DNA from: Sulfitobacter geojensis
Lineage (GTDB): Bacteria > Pseudomonadota > Alphaproteobacteria > Rhodobacterales > Rhodobacteraceae
Assembly: GCF_000622325.1 (NCBI RefSeq)
Contig: NZ_JASE01000005.1
Span: 620,001 to 684,000, forward strand
Direction: 5' to 3'
DNA length: 64,000 nucleotides
Shown here: piece by piece, positions 46,167-54,463 of the stretch
Layout of the letters: each line of letters opens with the position of its first letter
How positions within the stretch are numbered: position 1 is the stretch's first letter
The notes under the pieces: model-generated
Databases searched by the model: none
Told to the model about the DNA's origin: nothing
The model's input: only the letters and a program-made list of their open reading frames with translations
Translations under genes and position numbers: made by a program

Positions 46167-47214
46167 GCGCGTCCATGTGGCTGGCATAGGTCGCACGCGC
46201 GCGGGCCCAAACGCCGTCTTGGTCATCGCCCAATTGCATCAGCGTTGGCAAAAGCTGGCCTGCGAAATCCTGTGAGCTTTCCAATGGTAACATGGATGGC
46301 AGGTTGTCGATGGCCATGACGTCCATCACCGGATCGTCGTACACCCGCAGCGCCGGCGCGTCCCACGTTGTTGCACGGTCATAGACCGGTACAGGGTTGT
46401 AATCGCTGTCGGGGTCGCAGGCGATGTCGCCGATGACGCTAAGGGTGCGGGGGGCGTTCAGCGCGGATTTCGGGACAAACACAGGGGTTTGCGGACCGGC
46501 CAAAATGCAGTTCAGGAAAATGTCATGGGTCAGGATTTCGGGAAAGGGACCACCATGCGCGGTTTCTTTCATGTCCCAGCCGGTGACGGGGGCATTCATT
46601 GCCTTGCACAGATCTGCCGCACCGGTGCCGACACGGCCCAGCGCCCCGATGATCAGCGCCGTCGGCGCGGCCCCCGCTGCCGCCATTTCGCGGGAAAGAT
46701 CGGATTTCAACGCTTCGGCATTGGCGTAGGGGGTCACGGGTCCGCACAGCGCCCCGCGTTGTTGTGCAGCCCATGATTTCAGCGCAACAGCGGCACCTGC
46801 AAATCCGGCCCAATAGCCAAAGGCGGCCACGCGCCGGCCTGTGTCATTGGTCAGATATTCGAGATCCAGCAGGGTGCCGCCGCCCGCCTGAAACCGGCGC
46901 AGAAGGGTCTGGCCGGAAAGCTGCCCCTTGAAGGCATGGCCGAACATGATGTGGGTGTGGGGCAGGGGCGTGCCGTCGTCCGGCAGTTCCTTGAGACCAA
47001 AGATGATCGCATCTTCGGGGGCGGTGGGCCATGAATACTGCGGCGCGATGGCGCAGCCGGTCGCGACATAGGCGGCGGTTTCGATGGCACGTGTGCCGCA
47101 GGCCTCGACCGTCACGTCAAAGCCCTGCGCCATCAGCGCCGTGACACCCTCTGGCGTGATGCCGACGCGTGTTTCATTCTCGCGCTGCTCGGCGCGGACC
47201 CACAGGTGCGTCAC
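46159..47214 (-). CDS. Saccharopine dehydrogenase (NAD+, L-lysine-forming)-like protein
   Basis: The 351-residue protein matches the LYS1 type of saccharopine dehydrogenase, related to alanine dehydrogenase: 'RAEQRENETRVGITPEGV', 'LPHTHIMFGHAFKGQ', 'LLDLEYLTNDTGRRVAAFGYWAGFAG' and 'LIIGALGRVGTGAADLCKAM'. It would join lysine and 2-oxoglutarate to saccharopine or split it. LYS1 is typical of fungi, but bacterial homologues are known in marine alphaproteobacteria. The start is GTG at 47214, which overlaps the GST stop as GTGA. Confidence 0.85.
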   Translation of the reverse strand: MTHLWVRAEQRENETRVGITPEGVTALMAQGFDVTVEACGTRAIETAAYVATGCAIAPQYSWPTAPEDAIIFGLKELPDDGTPLPHTHIMFGHAFKGQLSGQTLLRRFQAGGGTLLDLEYLTNDTGRRVAAFGYWAGFAGAAVALKSWAAQQRGALCGPVTPYANAEALKSDLSREMAAAGAAPTALIIGALGRVGTGAADLCKAMNAPVTGWDMKETAHGGPFPEILTHDIFLNCILAGPQTPVFVPKSALNAPRTLSVIGDIACDPDSDYNPVPVYDRATTWDAPALRVYDDPVMDVMAIDNLPSMLPLESSQDFAGQLLPTLMQLGDDQDGVWARARATYASHMDALS

Positions 47215-47831
47215 AGGATGCCTTTCGCACGCACGGCTTTGACGCTGTCGCGGCTTTCCATGAGGGATAGAAAGGCGCTGATTTTCGGGAAGTCGGACAG
47301 GTTCACGCCGTCGCCTTTCAGCCAGTTACACACAACAAAAAGATAAGGATCGGCAAGCGTCAGATAATCGCCGTTCGCATATGCGCCGCGCAGGCATTCG
47401 GTTTCGACATACTGCGCGCAGGCGGTCATGGTTTCGGGCACTTTGGCGGTCATATCATCAAAGCTGGACTGCTGGTCCGCCCAGCGGCTGCCGCGCATTT
47501 TATGGGCGTGGGCCACATGCATGGTCGAGGCAAGGTAGTACATGACGGCGCGCATATGGGCCGCGTCCTCTGCATCTTGCGGGACCAGACCGGCATCGGG
47601 TTTCAGGTCCGCGATGTAATCCAGCAGGGCACCGGTTTCGGTCAGGATCGTGCCGTTGTCGGTCACAAGTGCGGGCACCCGACCTTTGGGGTTCAGCGCA
47701 AGGAAGTCCGGTTTGGTTTGTTCTGCTGCAGCGAAATCCACTTTGACGGGGTCATACTCCAGCCCTGCCTCTTGCAATGTGACGGCAACAGCGACCGAGA
47801 TGGTGCCAGGGAAATAATAGAGTTTCAGCAT
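47211..47831 (-). CDS. Glutathione S-transferase family protein
   Basis: The 206-residue protein has a thioredoxin-like N-terminal domain starting 'MLKLYYFPGTISVAVAVTLQEAGLEY' with 'NPKGRVPALVTDNGTILTETGALLDYIAD', the glutathione-binding TE/SGA region, and a helical C-terminal domain. Ser or Tyr near residue 5-12 would activate glutathione. The ATG at 47831 has AAAGG upstream; a longer frame to 47969 overlaps the phosphatase gene and is unlikely. It is translationally coupled to the LYS1-like gene. Confidence 0.88.
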   Translation of the reverse strand: MLKLYYFPGTISVAVAVTLQEAGLEYDPVKVDFAAAEQTKPDFLALNPKGRVPALVTDNGTILTETGALLDYIADLKPDAGLVPQDAEDAAHMRAVMYYLASTMHVAHAHKMRGSRWADQQSSFDDMTAKVPETMTACAQYVETECLRGAYANGDYLTLADPYLFVVCNWLKGDGVNLSDFPKISAFLSLMESRDSVKAVRAKGIL

Positions 47832-47842
47832 GTTCGGGCCTT

Positions 47843-47880
47843 TCGGGTAAGCAGAGTATGGTCGGGTAAGCAGAATATGG
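47843..47880. repeat. 19-bp tandem duplication
   Basis: Two head-to-tail copies (47843-47861 and 47862-47880) differ at one base; each begins TCGGGTAAGCAGA. They fill most of the gap between the phosphatase stop and the GST start and look like a recent slippage duplication. Confidence 0.85.
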
Positions 47881-47883
47881 GGA

Positions 47884-48537
47884 TCAGATGTGGGTCTGGG
47901 CGACGCGCCGGTCCGGTGTTTCCAGATGCGGGACGGCGTTGAACAGGACGGGCGACCAATGCCCGCCAATCGGAAACAGACGGTGCATGGATGTATGCAT
48001 GATCGCTAGGGCCAGACGCGCCATGGCCGGTATGTCCAGATGCATCGCCTGTGACATCGCCATGGAGATCAACCCGCCCGAGGTCACGACCAGCGCAGGC
48101 CCATTGCCAGCGGCGATTTCTTGCAGCGCATCGTTGACGCGGCTGTGGAACTGGTTCCACGTTTCCGGCGTATCTTCGATCTTACCGTCTTTCCAATAGG
48201 CAAAGACGGTGGGCAGGTGGCTGGTGAACTGCCCCTGTTCGGTGGGGAAATCTATGCCGTGTTGTTCCTCCAGCAGCTTGGCCATGGTGAAATACTCAAG
48301 CTCGTTCAGCCGTGGATCGCGCACGGCGTCCAATCCCGTTTGCATACCATCCGCAGTTTCGATGTGGCGGCGCAGCGTACCGGTATAAAGTCGCGTGTGG
48401 TGCGTGGCGCTGTCGGACAGATAGCCGCCCAGCCATCCGGCCTGTTCGTGGCCAAGCGCGCTAAGGCGATCATAGCTGAGTTCGTCTTTGGCACCGGAAT
48501 TGGCCTGACCGTGGCGGATGAGGGTGATGTGGGACAT
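47884..48537 (-). CDS. Histidine phosphatase (phosphoglycerate mutase-like) family protein
   Basis: The 217-residue protein has the phospho-histidine motif 'LIRHGQAN' at residues 6-13, then 'LYTGTLRRHIETADGM' with the Arg-His contact. The second catalytic His of the usual 'xSHG' motif appears replaced: the strand reads 'ALVVTSGGLISMAM', so Ser-Gly stands where Ser-His is expected. That may lower phosphatase activity. AAAGGAG precedes the ATG at 48537. Its substrate is unknown. It is the first gene of the minus-strand unit with GST and LYS1-like. Confidence 0.8.
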   Translation of the reverse strand: MSHITLIRHGQANSGAKDELSYDRLSALGHEQAGWLGGYLSDSATHHTRLYTGTLRRHIETADGMQTGLDAVRDPRLNELEYFTMAKLLEEQHGIDFPTEQGQFTSHLPTVFAYWKDGKIEDTPETWNQFHSRVNDALQEIAAGNGPALVVTSGGLISMAMSQAMHLDIPAMARLALAIMHTSMHRLFPIGGHWSPVLFNAVPHLETPDRRVAQTHI

Positions 48538-48595
48538 GGGCGGCTCCTTTGGGGCTTTGATAGGCGAGGCGCGCGCGGGTTGAAAGTGCGGGCGC

Positions 48596-48628
48596 GTTTA
48601 ATTGGCAAGATGAAGGGCGGCGCGCGCC
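48596..48628. repeat. Dispersed GCAAGATGAAG repeat, copy A
   Basis: It contains TTTAATTGGCAAGATGAAG followed by a G/C-rich run. It shares the core GCAAGATGAAG and flanking T-rich and G-rich ends with copies at 56469 and 58456. It lies in the divergent region between the phosphatase and formate dehydrogenase genes. Confidence 0.6.
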
Positions 48629-48735
48629 TATCGGAAACGCGGGTTGGCGTAAAACTGGGGCAGGGTGTCGGGATTGGGACTCCTGCGGGGGCTGCGAAAT
48701 CGCTATAGAATAGGCAACAGTTTGGGAGAAGCACC

Positions 48736-51504
48736 ATGGCGGACAAGATCACATTCACGCTCGACGGCGAAACCGTTGAGGCAGAAAGCGGTCTGACCAT
48801 TTGGGAAGTTGCCAATGGGCGCGGCCTGGTGATCCCGCATTTGTGCCATAAACCGGCCCCCGGATATCGCCCCGACGGCAACTGCCGCGCCTGTATGGTC
48901 GAGATCGAGGGCGAGCGGACGCTGGCCGCTTCCTGCATCCGCGAACCCAGCGAAGGCATGGTGGTGGTCACCAATAACGCGCGCGCAACATCGGCGCGCA
49001 AAATGGTGGTCGAACTGCTGATGGCGGATCAGCCCGATGCGGATGTGGCGCATGACAAATCCAGCCATCTGTACGATATGGTTGCGTTGAATGATGTCGG
49101 CGAAAGCCGGTTCCCCAAGTTGGAAGAGGGGCGCATTCCGCTGCTGGACGACAGCCATGTGGCGATGAGTGTGAATCTGGACGCTTGCATTTCTTGCGGG
49201 CTGTGTGTGCGGGCCTGCCGCGAAGTGCAGGTGAACGACGTGATCGGCATGTCGGGGCGCGGGCAGGGCAGTTACCCAACTTTCGATATGGCCGACCCGA
49301 TGGGCGAAAGTTCCTGTGTGGCATGCGGCGAATGTGTGCAGGCCTGTCCCACAGGCGCGTTGATGCCTTCCACTGTGGTTGATGCGGATCAGGTGGGCGA
49401 CAGCGCCGATTTTGATCGCGAGGTCGAAAGCATTTGCCCGTTCTGCGGGGTCGGCTGCCAGATTTCCCTGAAGGTCAAAGACGATAAGGTGAAATACGTC
49501 GAGGGCATCAACGGCCCCGCGAACGAGGGGCGGCTTTGCGTCAAGGGGCGGTTCGGGTTCGACTACATCCACCACGACCACCGGCTGACAAAACCGCTGA
49601 TCCGCCGTGATGATGCACCCGCCAAAGGGTTAAACGTCGATCCGGCCAATTGGCAGGAGTTCTTTCGCGAGGCCACGTGGGACGAGGCGCTGGATTTTGC
49701 CGCCAAAGGGTTGAAGGACATTGGCGGCACGGGGGTCGCGGGCTTTGGCTCGGCGAAATGCACGAACGAGGAAGCCTATCTGTTCCAAAAGATGATCCGT
49801 CAGGGGTTTGGGCATAACAACGTCGATCACTGCACGCGGCTGTGCCATGCCTCGTCGGTGGCGGCGCTGATGGAAAACGTCGGATCAGGCGCGGTGACAG
49901 CGACGTTCAACGAGATCGAAAATGCCGATGTGGCGATCGCGATCGGCTGTAACCCGATTGAGAACCACCCGGTTGCGGCGACCTATTTCAAACAGTTCAC
50001 CAAGCGCGGTGGCAAGTTGATCGTAATGGATCCGCGCGGTCAGGCGCTTAAGCGTTTCTCAAGTCACATGTTGCAGTTCCGGCCCGGCACCGATGTGTCC
50101 ATGCTGAATGCAATCATGCATGTGATCGTCGAAGAAGAGCTGTACGACAAACAATATATCGAGGCCTACACAGAAAACTGGGAGGCCGAGAAGGAACACC
50201 TGAAGGATTTCACTCCCGAGAAAATGGCAGAGGTTTGCGGCATCGACGCAGAGACCCTGCGCGATGTGGCGCGCACCTTTGCGGGGGCCAATGCGGCGAT
50301 GATTTTCTGGGGCATGGGCGTGTCACAGCATATCCATGGCACGGATAATTCGCGGTGCCTGATTTCACTGGCGCTGATGACCGGACAGGTCGGGCGTTCG
50401 GGTGCGGGACTGCATCCGTTGCGCGGGCAGAACAACGTGCAAGGCGCGTCCGATGCGGGGCTCATGCCGATGTTCCTGCCGGATTACCAATCGGTGATGA
50501 ACGATGGCGTGCGCTCGGCCTTTACTGATGTTTGGAAGTCGGATGATTTTTCCAACCAGAAAGGCCTGACCGTAACCGAGATCATGGATGCGGTGCATGA
50601 CGGTGACATCAAGGGCATGTATGTTCTGGGCGAAAACCCCGCGATGTCAGACCCCGACGTGAAGCATGCGCGTGATGCGCTGGCCAAACTGGAGCATCTG
50701 GTGGTGCAGGACATTTTCATCACCGAAACCGCGAACTATGCGGATGTGATCCTGCCGGCCAGCGCCTTTGCCGAGAAATCCGGCACAGTGACCAATACCA
50801 ACCGTCAGGTGCAGATGGGGCGCGCGGCCGTGTCGTCCCCCGGTGACGCGCGCGAGGATTGGTGGATTGAGGTAGAGCTGGCGAAACGTCTGGGCTTGGG
50901 GTGGGAGTACACCTCGCCCGCGGATGTGTTTGCCGAGATGAAGCTGAACATGCGCTCGCTGGACAACATCACGTGGGACCGTCTGGAAGATGAAAATGCG
51001 GTGACCTATCCGTCGCTGTCACCGACAGACCCCGGGCAGGCGATTGTGTTTGCCGATGGTTTCCCGCGCCCCGACGGACGGGCACGGTTTACGCCAGCGT
51101 CGATCATTGCGCCGGATGATGTGCCGGACGCAGAATATCCGATGATCCTGACAACGGGGCGCCAGTTGGAGCATTGGCATACAGGGTCCATGACGCGCCG
51201 TTCGACCGTTTTGGACGGATTGGAGCCGGAAGCGAACTGTTCCCTGCATCCCAGTACTTTGCGCAAATTGGGTGTCGTGGCAGGGGAGGCTGTGCGGTTG
51301 ACGACCAAACGCGGGTCCATCGAGATTATGGCGCGTGAAGATCGTGCGGTCAGCCCTGATATGGTGTTCCTGCCCTTCGCCTATGTTGAAGCGGCGGCGA
51401 ATATATTGACCAATCCGGCGGTGGACCCTTACGGGAAGATACCGGAATTCAAATTCTCTGCGGTGAAGGTGGAAGCGGTAAAAACAAGCGTCGCGGCCGA
51501 GTGA
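48736..51504 (+). CDS. fdhF: Formate dehydrogenase alpha subunit (molybdopterin, iron-sulfur)
   Basis: The 922-residue enzyme oxidises formate to CO2. An N-terminal 2Fe-2S domain has Cys37, Cys50, Cys53 and Cys67. Two 4Fe-4S sites follow ('CISCGLCVRAC', 'CVACGECVQACP'). The bis-MGD domain opens with 'CPFCGVGCQ' and has active-site Cys370 in 'RLCHASS', where other enzymes have selenocysteine. No beta/gamma (fdsB, fdsG) or fdhD gene is adjacent, so the electron acceptor is unclear: partners encoded elsewhere, or ferredoxin. The ribosome site is GGGAG. A terminator follows. Confidence 0.93.
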   Translation: MADKITFTLDGETVEAESGLTIWEVANGRGLVIPHLCHKPAPGYRPDGNCRACMVEIEGERTLAASCIREPSEGMVVVTNNARATSARKMVVELLMADQPDADVAHDKSSHLYDMVALNDVGESRFPKLEEGRIPLLDDSHVAMSVNLDACISCGLCVRACREVQVNDVIGMSGRGQGSYPTFDMADPMGESSCVACGECVQACPTGALMPSTVVDADQVGDSADFDREVESICPFCGVGCQISLKVKDDKVKYVEGINGPANEGRLCVKGRFGFDYIHHDHRLTKPLIRRDDAPAKGLNVDPANWQEFFREATWDEALDFAAKGLKDIGGTGVAGFGSAKCTNEEAYLFQKMIRQGFGHNNVDHCTRLCHASSVAALMENVGSGAVTATFNEIENADVAIAIGCNPIENHPVAATYFKQFTKRGGKLIVMDPRGQALKRFSSHMLQFRPGTDVSMLNAIMHVIVEEELYDKQYIEAYTENWEAEKEHLKDFTPEKMAEVCGIDAETLRDVARTFAGANAAMIFWGMGVSQHIHGTDNSRCLISLALMTGQVGRSGAGLHPLRGQNNVQGASDAGLMPMFLPDYQSVMNDGVRSAFTDVWKSDDFSNQKGLTVTEIMDAVHDGDIKGMYVLGENPAMSDPDVKHARDALAKLEHLVVQDIFITETANYADVILPASAFAEKSGTVTNTNRQVQMGRAAVSSPGDAREDWWIEVELAKRLGLGWEYTSPADVFAEMKLNMRSLDNITWDRLEDENAVTYPSLSPTDPGQAIVFADGFPRPDGRARFTPASIIAPDDVPDAEYPMILTTGRQLEHWHTGSMTRRSTVLDGLEPEANCSLHPSTLRKLGVVAGEAVRLTTKRGSIEIMAREDRAVSPDMVFLPFAYVEAAANILTNPAVDPYGKIPEFKFSAVKVEAVKTSVAAE

Positions 51505-51524
51505 TCCGCCAGTGATCCGATTGA

Positions 51525-51556
51525 GCGCCCCCAAGGGGGCGCACTTGATTTTATTT
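51525..51556 (+). terminator. Rho-independent terminator after the formate dehydrogenase gene
   Basis: GCGCCCCC (51525-51532) pairs with GGGGGCGC (51535-51542), followed by a T-rich stretch ending TTTTATTTT. A second G/C hairpin (GGGGGGC/GCCCCCC, 51563-51579) comes next and, on the other strand, lies downstream of the response regulator gene. Confidence 0.7.
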
Positions 51557-51589
51557 TGCTGAGGGGGGCGTTGCCCCCCAGACCCCCCA

Positions 51590-51615
51590 CAGCATTTAAG
51601 GCCAAAAAGAGAAGA
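51590..51615 (-). repeat. Dispersed terminator-associated repeat, copy 2
   Basis: Read on the minus strand this begins with CTTCTCTTTTTGGCCTTAAAT, nearly identical to the copy at 37459-37485. It lies 37 bp after the response regulator stop on that gene's strand, preceded by a short GCGC hairpin, so it may supply the U-tract of its terminator. Confidence 0.6.
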
Positions 51616-51651
51616 AACCTGTTTGGCGGGTGGCGCGCAAGGAAGCGCGGG

Positions 51652-52353
51652 CTACTGCCAGCTGACATCGCCCAGAAAGATATATCCGGCACCGTAGATC
51701 GTTTTAATCAGGCGCGGGTTTTTAGGGTCTTCGCGCAGTTTTGTGCGCAGCCGCGAAATGCGCACATCCATGGCGCGATCAAAGGATTCAGAGGCAGCAC
51801 CACCAAGGCTTTCTTGCATTTGGGTGCGGCTGATCAGGCGTTTGGGGCTTTCCAGAAACAACCGCAGCACTTCGCTTTCGGCGTGGGAAAAGGGGACTTC
51901 GGTGCCTTGGCTATCGCATAGAACGTAACGGTCGAAAAAGGCGGTCCAGCCGTTGAAGCTTGCCGTGTTGCTGGTGGTGGTTGCGGTTTTGGGGCTGCGC
52001 AGGCGGGCACGGATGCGGGCGACAACTTCGGAGGGGTCGAAAGGTTTGATGATGTAATCATCGGCCCCCAGTTCAAGGCCGGTCACACGGTCCTGCACCT
52101 GGGCGCGGCCCGAGATGATGATCACTACCGCGCCCAGTTCAAGGGCAAGGCGGTGCACCAGTGTTAACCCGTCGGTGTCGGGCAAGCTGAGATCGACGAG
52201 GCAGACATCGGGCGTGTGTTTGGCCAGCGCCGCCTCGAACGCGCGGGCGCGGCCGAAGCTGAGGGTGTCAAACCCTGCCTCTTCGAGTGCATCCGCCAGA
52301 AGAGTGCGGATTTCGGGTTCGTCGTCAAGGATAGTCACCAAGGGTCGGGTCAT
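51652..52353 (-). CDS. OmpR/PhoB-type response regulator
   Basis: The 233-residue protein has a receiver domain with acidic pocket DDE (residues 10-12), phosphoacceptor Asp54 ('VCLVDLSLPDTDG') and Lys in 'DDYIIKPFDP'. A winged-helix DNA-binding domain follows from about residue 135 ('SHAESEVLRLFLESPKRLISRTQM', 'VRISRLRTKLREDPKNPRLIKTIYGAGYIF'). Its ATG overlaps the kinase stop as ATGA, so the pair is a co-translated two-component system. The likely target is the divergent CoA-ligase and ABC transporter operon; this is inference from position. Confidence 0.92.
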   Translation of the reverse strand: MTRPLVTILDDEPEIRTLLADALEEAGFDTLSFGRARAFEAALAKHTPDVCLVDLSLPDTDGLTLVHRLALELGAVVIIISGRAQVQDRVTGLELGADDYIIKPFDPSEVVARIRARLRSPKTATTTSNTASFNGWTAFFDRYVLCDSQGTEVPFSHAESEVLRLFLESPKRLISRTQMQESLGGAASESFDRAMDVRISRLRTKLREDPKNPRLIKTIYGAGYIFLGDVSWQ

Positions 52354-54257
52354 TGCGGGGCCTCGCAAGCTGGGGTGATGAGCGCCGCGAGGTCATCCGC
52401 GGTGAAGGGTTTGCGCAGTACGGGGGCAAGTTGTTGACCGGTGCGAAACAGGGCGTTGTCGGGGGGGAGGGATGTCATCAACAGCATTGGCACGCGGCCA
52501 GCGTTGCGCTGGGCAAGGTCAAGGCCGGTAGCCTCGCCCACCAGTTGGATATCGGAGAGGATCATCGCGATGTCGGGCAGATCGGCAAGCAGCGCGGTGG
52601 CCTCGTCTGCGCTGGTGGCTTCGATGACGGAATGGCCAAGATGCATCAGCAGATCGCGCACGGTGGCGCGGATATCGCCGTCATCCTCGACCAAAAGGGC
52701 AAGGCCGGTGGTGGCCGGCAGGGCCGCGCGATACGGCAGGCGCAGGGTGACATGGGCACCGGTATCACCGTTGCGCAGGCGCAGATCACCGCCGGCAGAT
52801 TTGGTCATGTCGTAAACCATCGACAGGCCCAGCCCGCCGCCTTCGCTGCCTTTGGTGGTGAAAAATGGATCGATGCCGCGCTCGAGGGCGTTTGGCGAAA
52901 AGCCGGGGCCGGTATCCTGCACGGTCCATTCAATCCATGTTTCGTTGACGACCTGTTGGGTGACGGTGATTTGGCCGGTCGCGCCACAGGCATCACGGGC
53001 GTTCAGGATCAGGTTCAGCAGGCTGTCGGTCACATGCCCCTTGTCCAGCAGGACAGCCTGATCGGGGGCGTTGTTTTTGATTGTCAGGGTCATGCCGTCG
53101 GGCAGGGCCGGTTGTGCCAGTGTTGCAAGATCGCTAAGCACGCCCGCCGGATCGGTGGCTGTGGGGCGCTGGGCCCGCGGGCCGGTGACATCGCCGATGG
53201 AACTGAGCAGGGTCCCGCCGCGCCGCGCCGCTGCAAGGGTGCCGTTGACCAGTTCCAGCGCCTGTGGCGGCACATCGGGCAGGCGCAAGATGCGCGATTG
53301 CATCCCCAGAATGATCGTCAGCAGGTTCGAGAAATCATGCGCGAGGCCGGAAATTATCTGTGCGGCCAGCTCGCGTTTGCGGGTTTGTTGCAGGGCCTCG
53401 CGGGTTTGGGTTTCCTCGGTCACATCCATCGACAGAATATAGGCACCGCCCAGCGTATCAGGGGTAAAGGCCACGCGGATGCGGCGGGCCGAGGTGTCAT
53501 CGGTGAATTCTTTGAGGGTCGAAATGCCCCCGAAGGCATCGCTGAGCGCCGGTTTGATCCGGTCATAGGCCGAGGCCCCGAGGGCCGCGCTGATGTGCAA
53601 TCCGACGATATCACTTGGGCGGCCGGCAAAGACGCTGGAGAGTCTGTTGTTGGAGAACGTGTAGTGTCCGCGTGCATCTACATGCGCAATATGGGCCGGC
53701 ATCATCTGGGTGGTCAGACGGGTACGCGCCTCTGATGCGGTAAGCTGGCGTTGTGTTTCTTCCAGCGTAGTGATCATCGCGGCCAGTTCACGGTTGGTCG
53801 CGGCAAGCTGTTCGGTGTGGGCCAGCACCTGATCCGACAGAGCGTCGGAGCGGGCGCTGAGCAATTCTTCCTGCCGTTTCGTGGCGGTGATATCGGTATA
53901 GACACTGACCCAACCGCCCTGAGGCAATGGCGACCCTTCGACGCTGATCGTGCGCCCGTTGGCACGGGTGCGTTCCATGTAATGGGGGATGAAGGCGCGG
54001 GCCTGATCGGTGCGTTCGGTGACAAAACTGTCGACATCTTCCACCGGTCCATATTCGCCGCGTGTGGCAAGATGGTGGATGGTGTCTTCGAACGGGGCAC
54101 CGGGGGTGACAAGCCGGTCTGGCAGGTTGAACATCTGCTGGAAGGGTGCGTTCGAGACGACAAGTTTCAGATCGGAATCATAGATTGTCAGCGCCTGCGC
54201 GATCAGGTTCAACCCGGCGCTGGTCATCGCTTTGGCTTGTTCGTCGCTAATCTGCAT
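52350..54257 (-). CDS. Cytoplasmic PAS hybrid sensor histidine kinase
   Basis: The 635-residue protein has no membrane segment. PAS-like domain 1 covers residues 14-125 ('LTIYDSDLKLVVSNAPFQQMF'), a coiled coil 130-180, PAS 2 residues 180-285, and the dimerisation helix has His307 in 'SGLAHDFSNLLTI'. The ATPase has N419, 'DTGPGF' and 'GGGLGLS', and a C-terminal receiver domain has Asp569. The input should be an intracellular ligand or redox state. The ATG at 54257 has GGAGGA. It diverges from the acyl-CoA synthetase gene, which begins 206 bp away. Confidence 0.9.
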   Translation of the reverse strand: MQISDEQAKAMTSAGLNLIAQALTIYDSDLKLVVSNAPFQQMFNLPDRLVTPGAPFEDTIHHLATRGEYGPVEDVDSFVTERTDQARAFIPHYMERTRANGRTISVEGSPLPQGGWVSVYTDITATKRQEELLSARSDALSDQVLAHTEQLAATNRELAAMITTLEETQRQLTASEARTRLTTQMMPAHIAHVDARGHYTFSNNRLSSVFAGRPSDIVGLHISAALGASAYDRIKPALSDAFGGISTLKEFTDDTSARRIRVAFTPDTLGGAYILSMDVTEETQTREALQQTRKRELAAQIISGLAHDFSNLLTIILGMQSRILRLPDVPPQALELVNGTLAAARRGGTLLSSIGDVTGPRAQRPTATDPAGVLSDLATLAQPALPDGMTLTIKNNAPDQAVLLDKGHVTDSLLNLILNARDACGATGQITVTQQVVNETWIEWTVQDTGPGFSPNALERGIDPFFTTKGSEGGGLGLSMVYDMTKSAGGDLRLRNGDTGAHVTLRLPYRAALPATTGLALLVEDDGDIRATVRDLLMHLGHSVIEATSADEATALLADLPDIAMILSDIQLVGEATGLDLAQRNAGRVPMLLMTSLPPDNALFRTGQQLAPVLRKPFTADDLAALITPACEAPQ

Positions 54258-54463
54258 CCTGTCCTCCGCCTTTATCGCTAGCACCCTCGGGGGGGCGTGC
54301 AAAGAGAAACGGGCGGTGTTTGGCACCCTGTTACAATTCGATAGGATTGCGAAAAATTCAGGAAAAAGTTGACCTTCAGGGTGAAGCCATCATCCTGTTG
54401 GGTGTGAGAATCGCAAAAAGCGATCGACCCTGCCAAAAACGGCAGGTTAGGGAGGAAATAACT

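Noticed and set aside
49831..49848. Selenocysteine in formate dehydrogenase
   Set aside because: The active-site codon is TGC (Cys370), and no in-frame TGA occurs in the gene.
52353..53735. 460-codon plus-strand frame opposite the sensor kinase
   Set aside because: The kinase on the other strand has complete H, N and G motifs; the plus frame is Gly/Arg/Gln-rich without domains.
54327..54343. Possible sigma-54 promoter (TGGCACCCTGTTACAA) before the acyl-CoA synthetase gene
   Set aside because: The -24 GG is present but the -12 GC dinucleotide is missing, and the neighbouring regulator is OmpR-type, not an NtrC-type activator.
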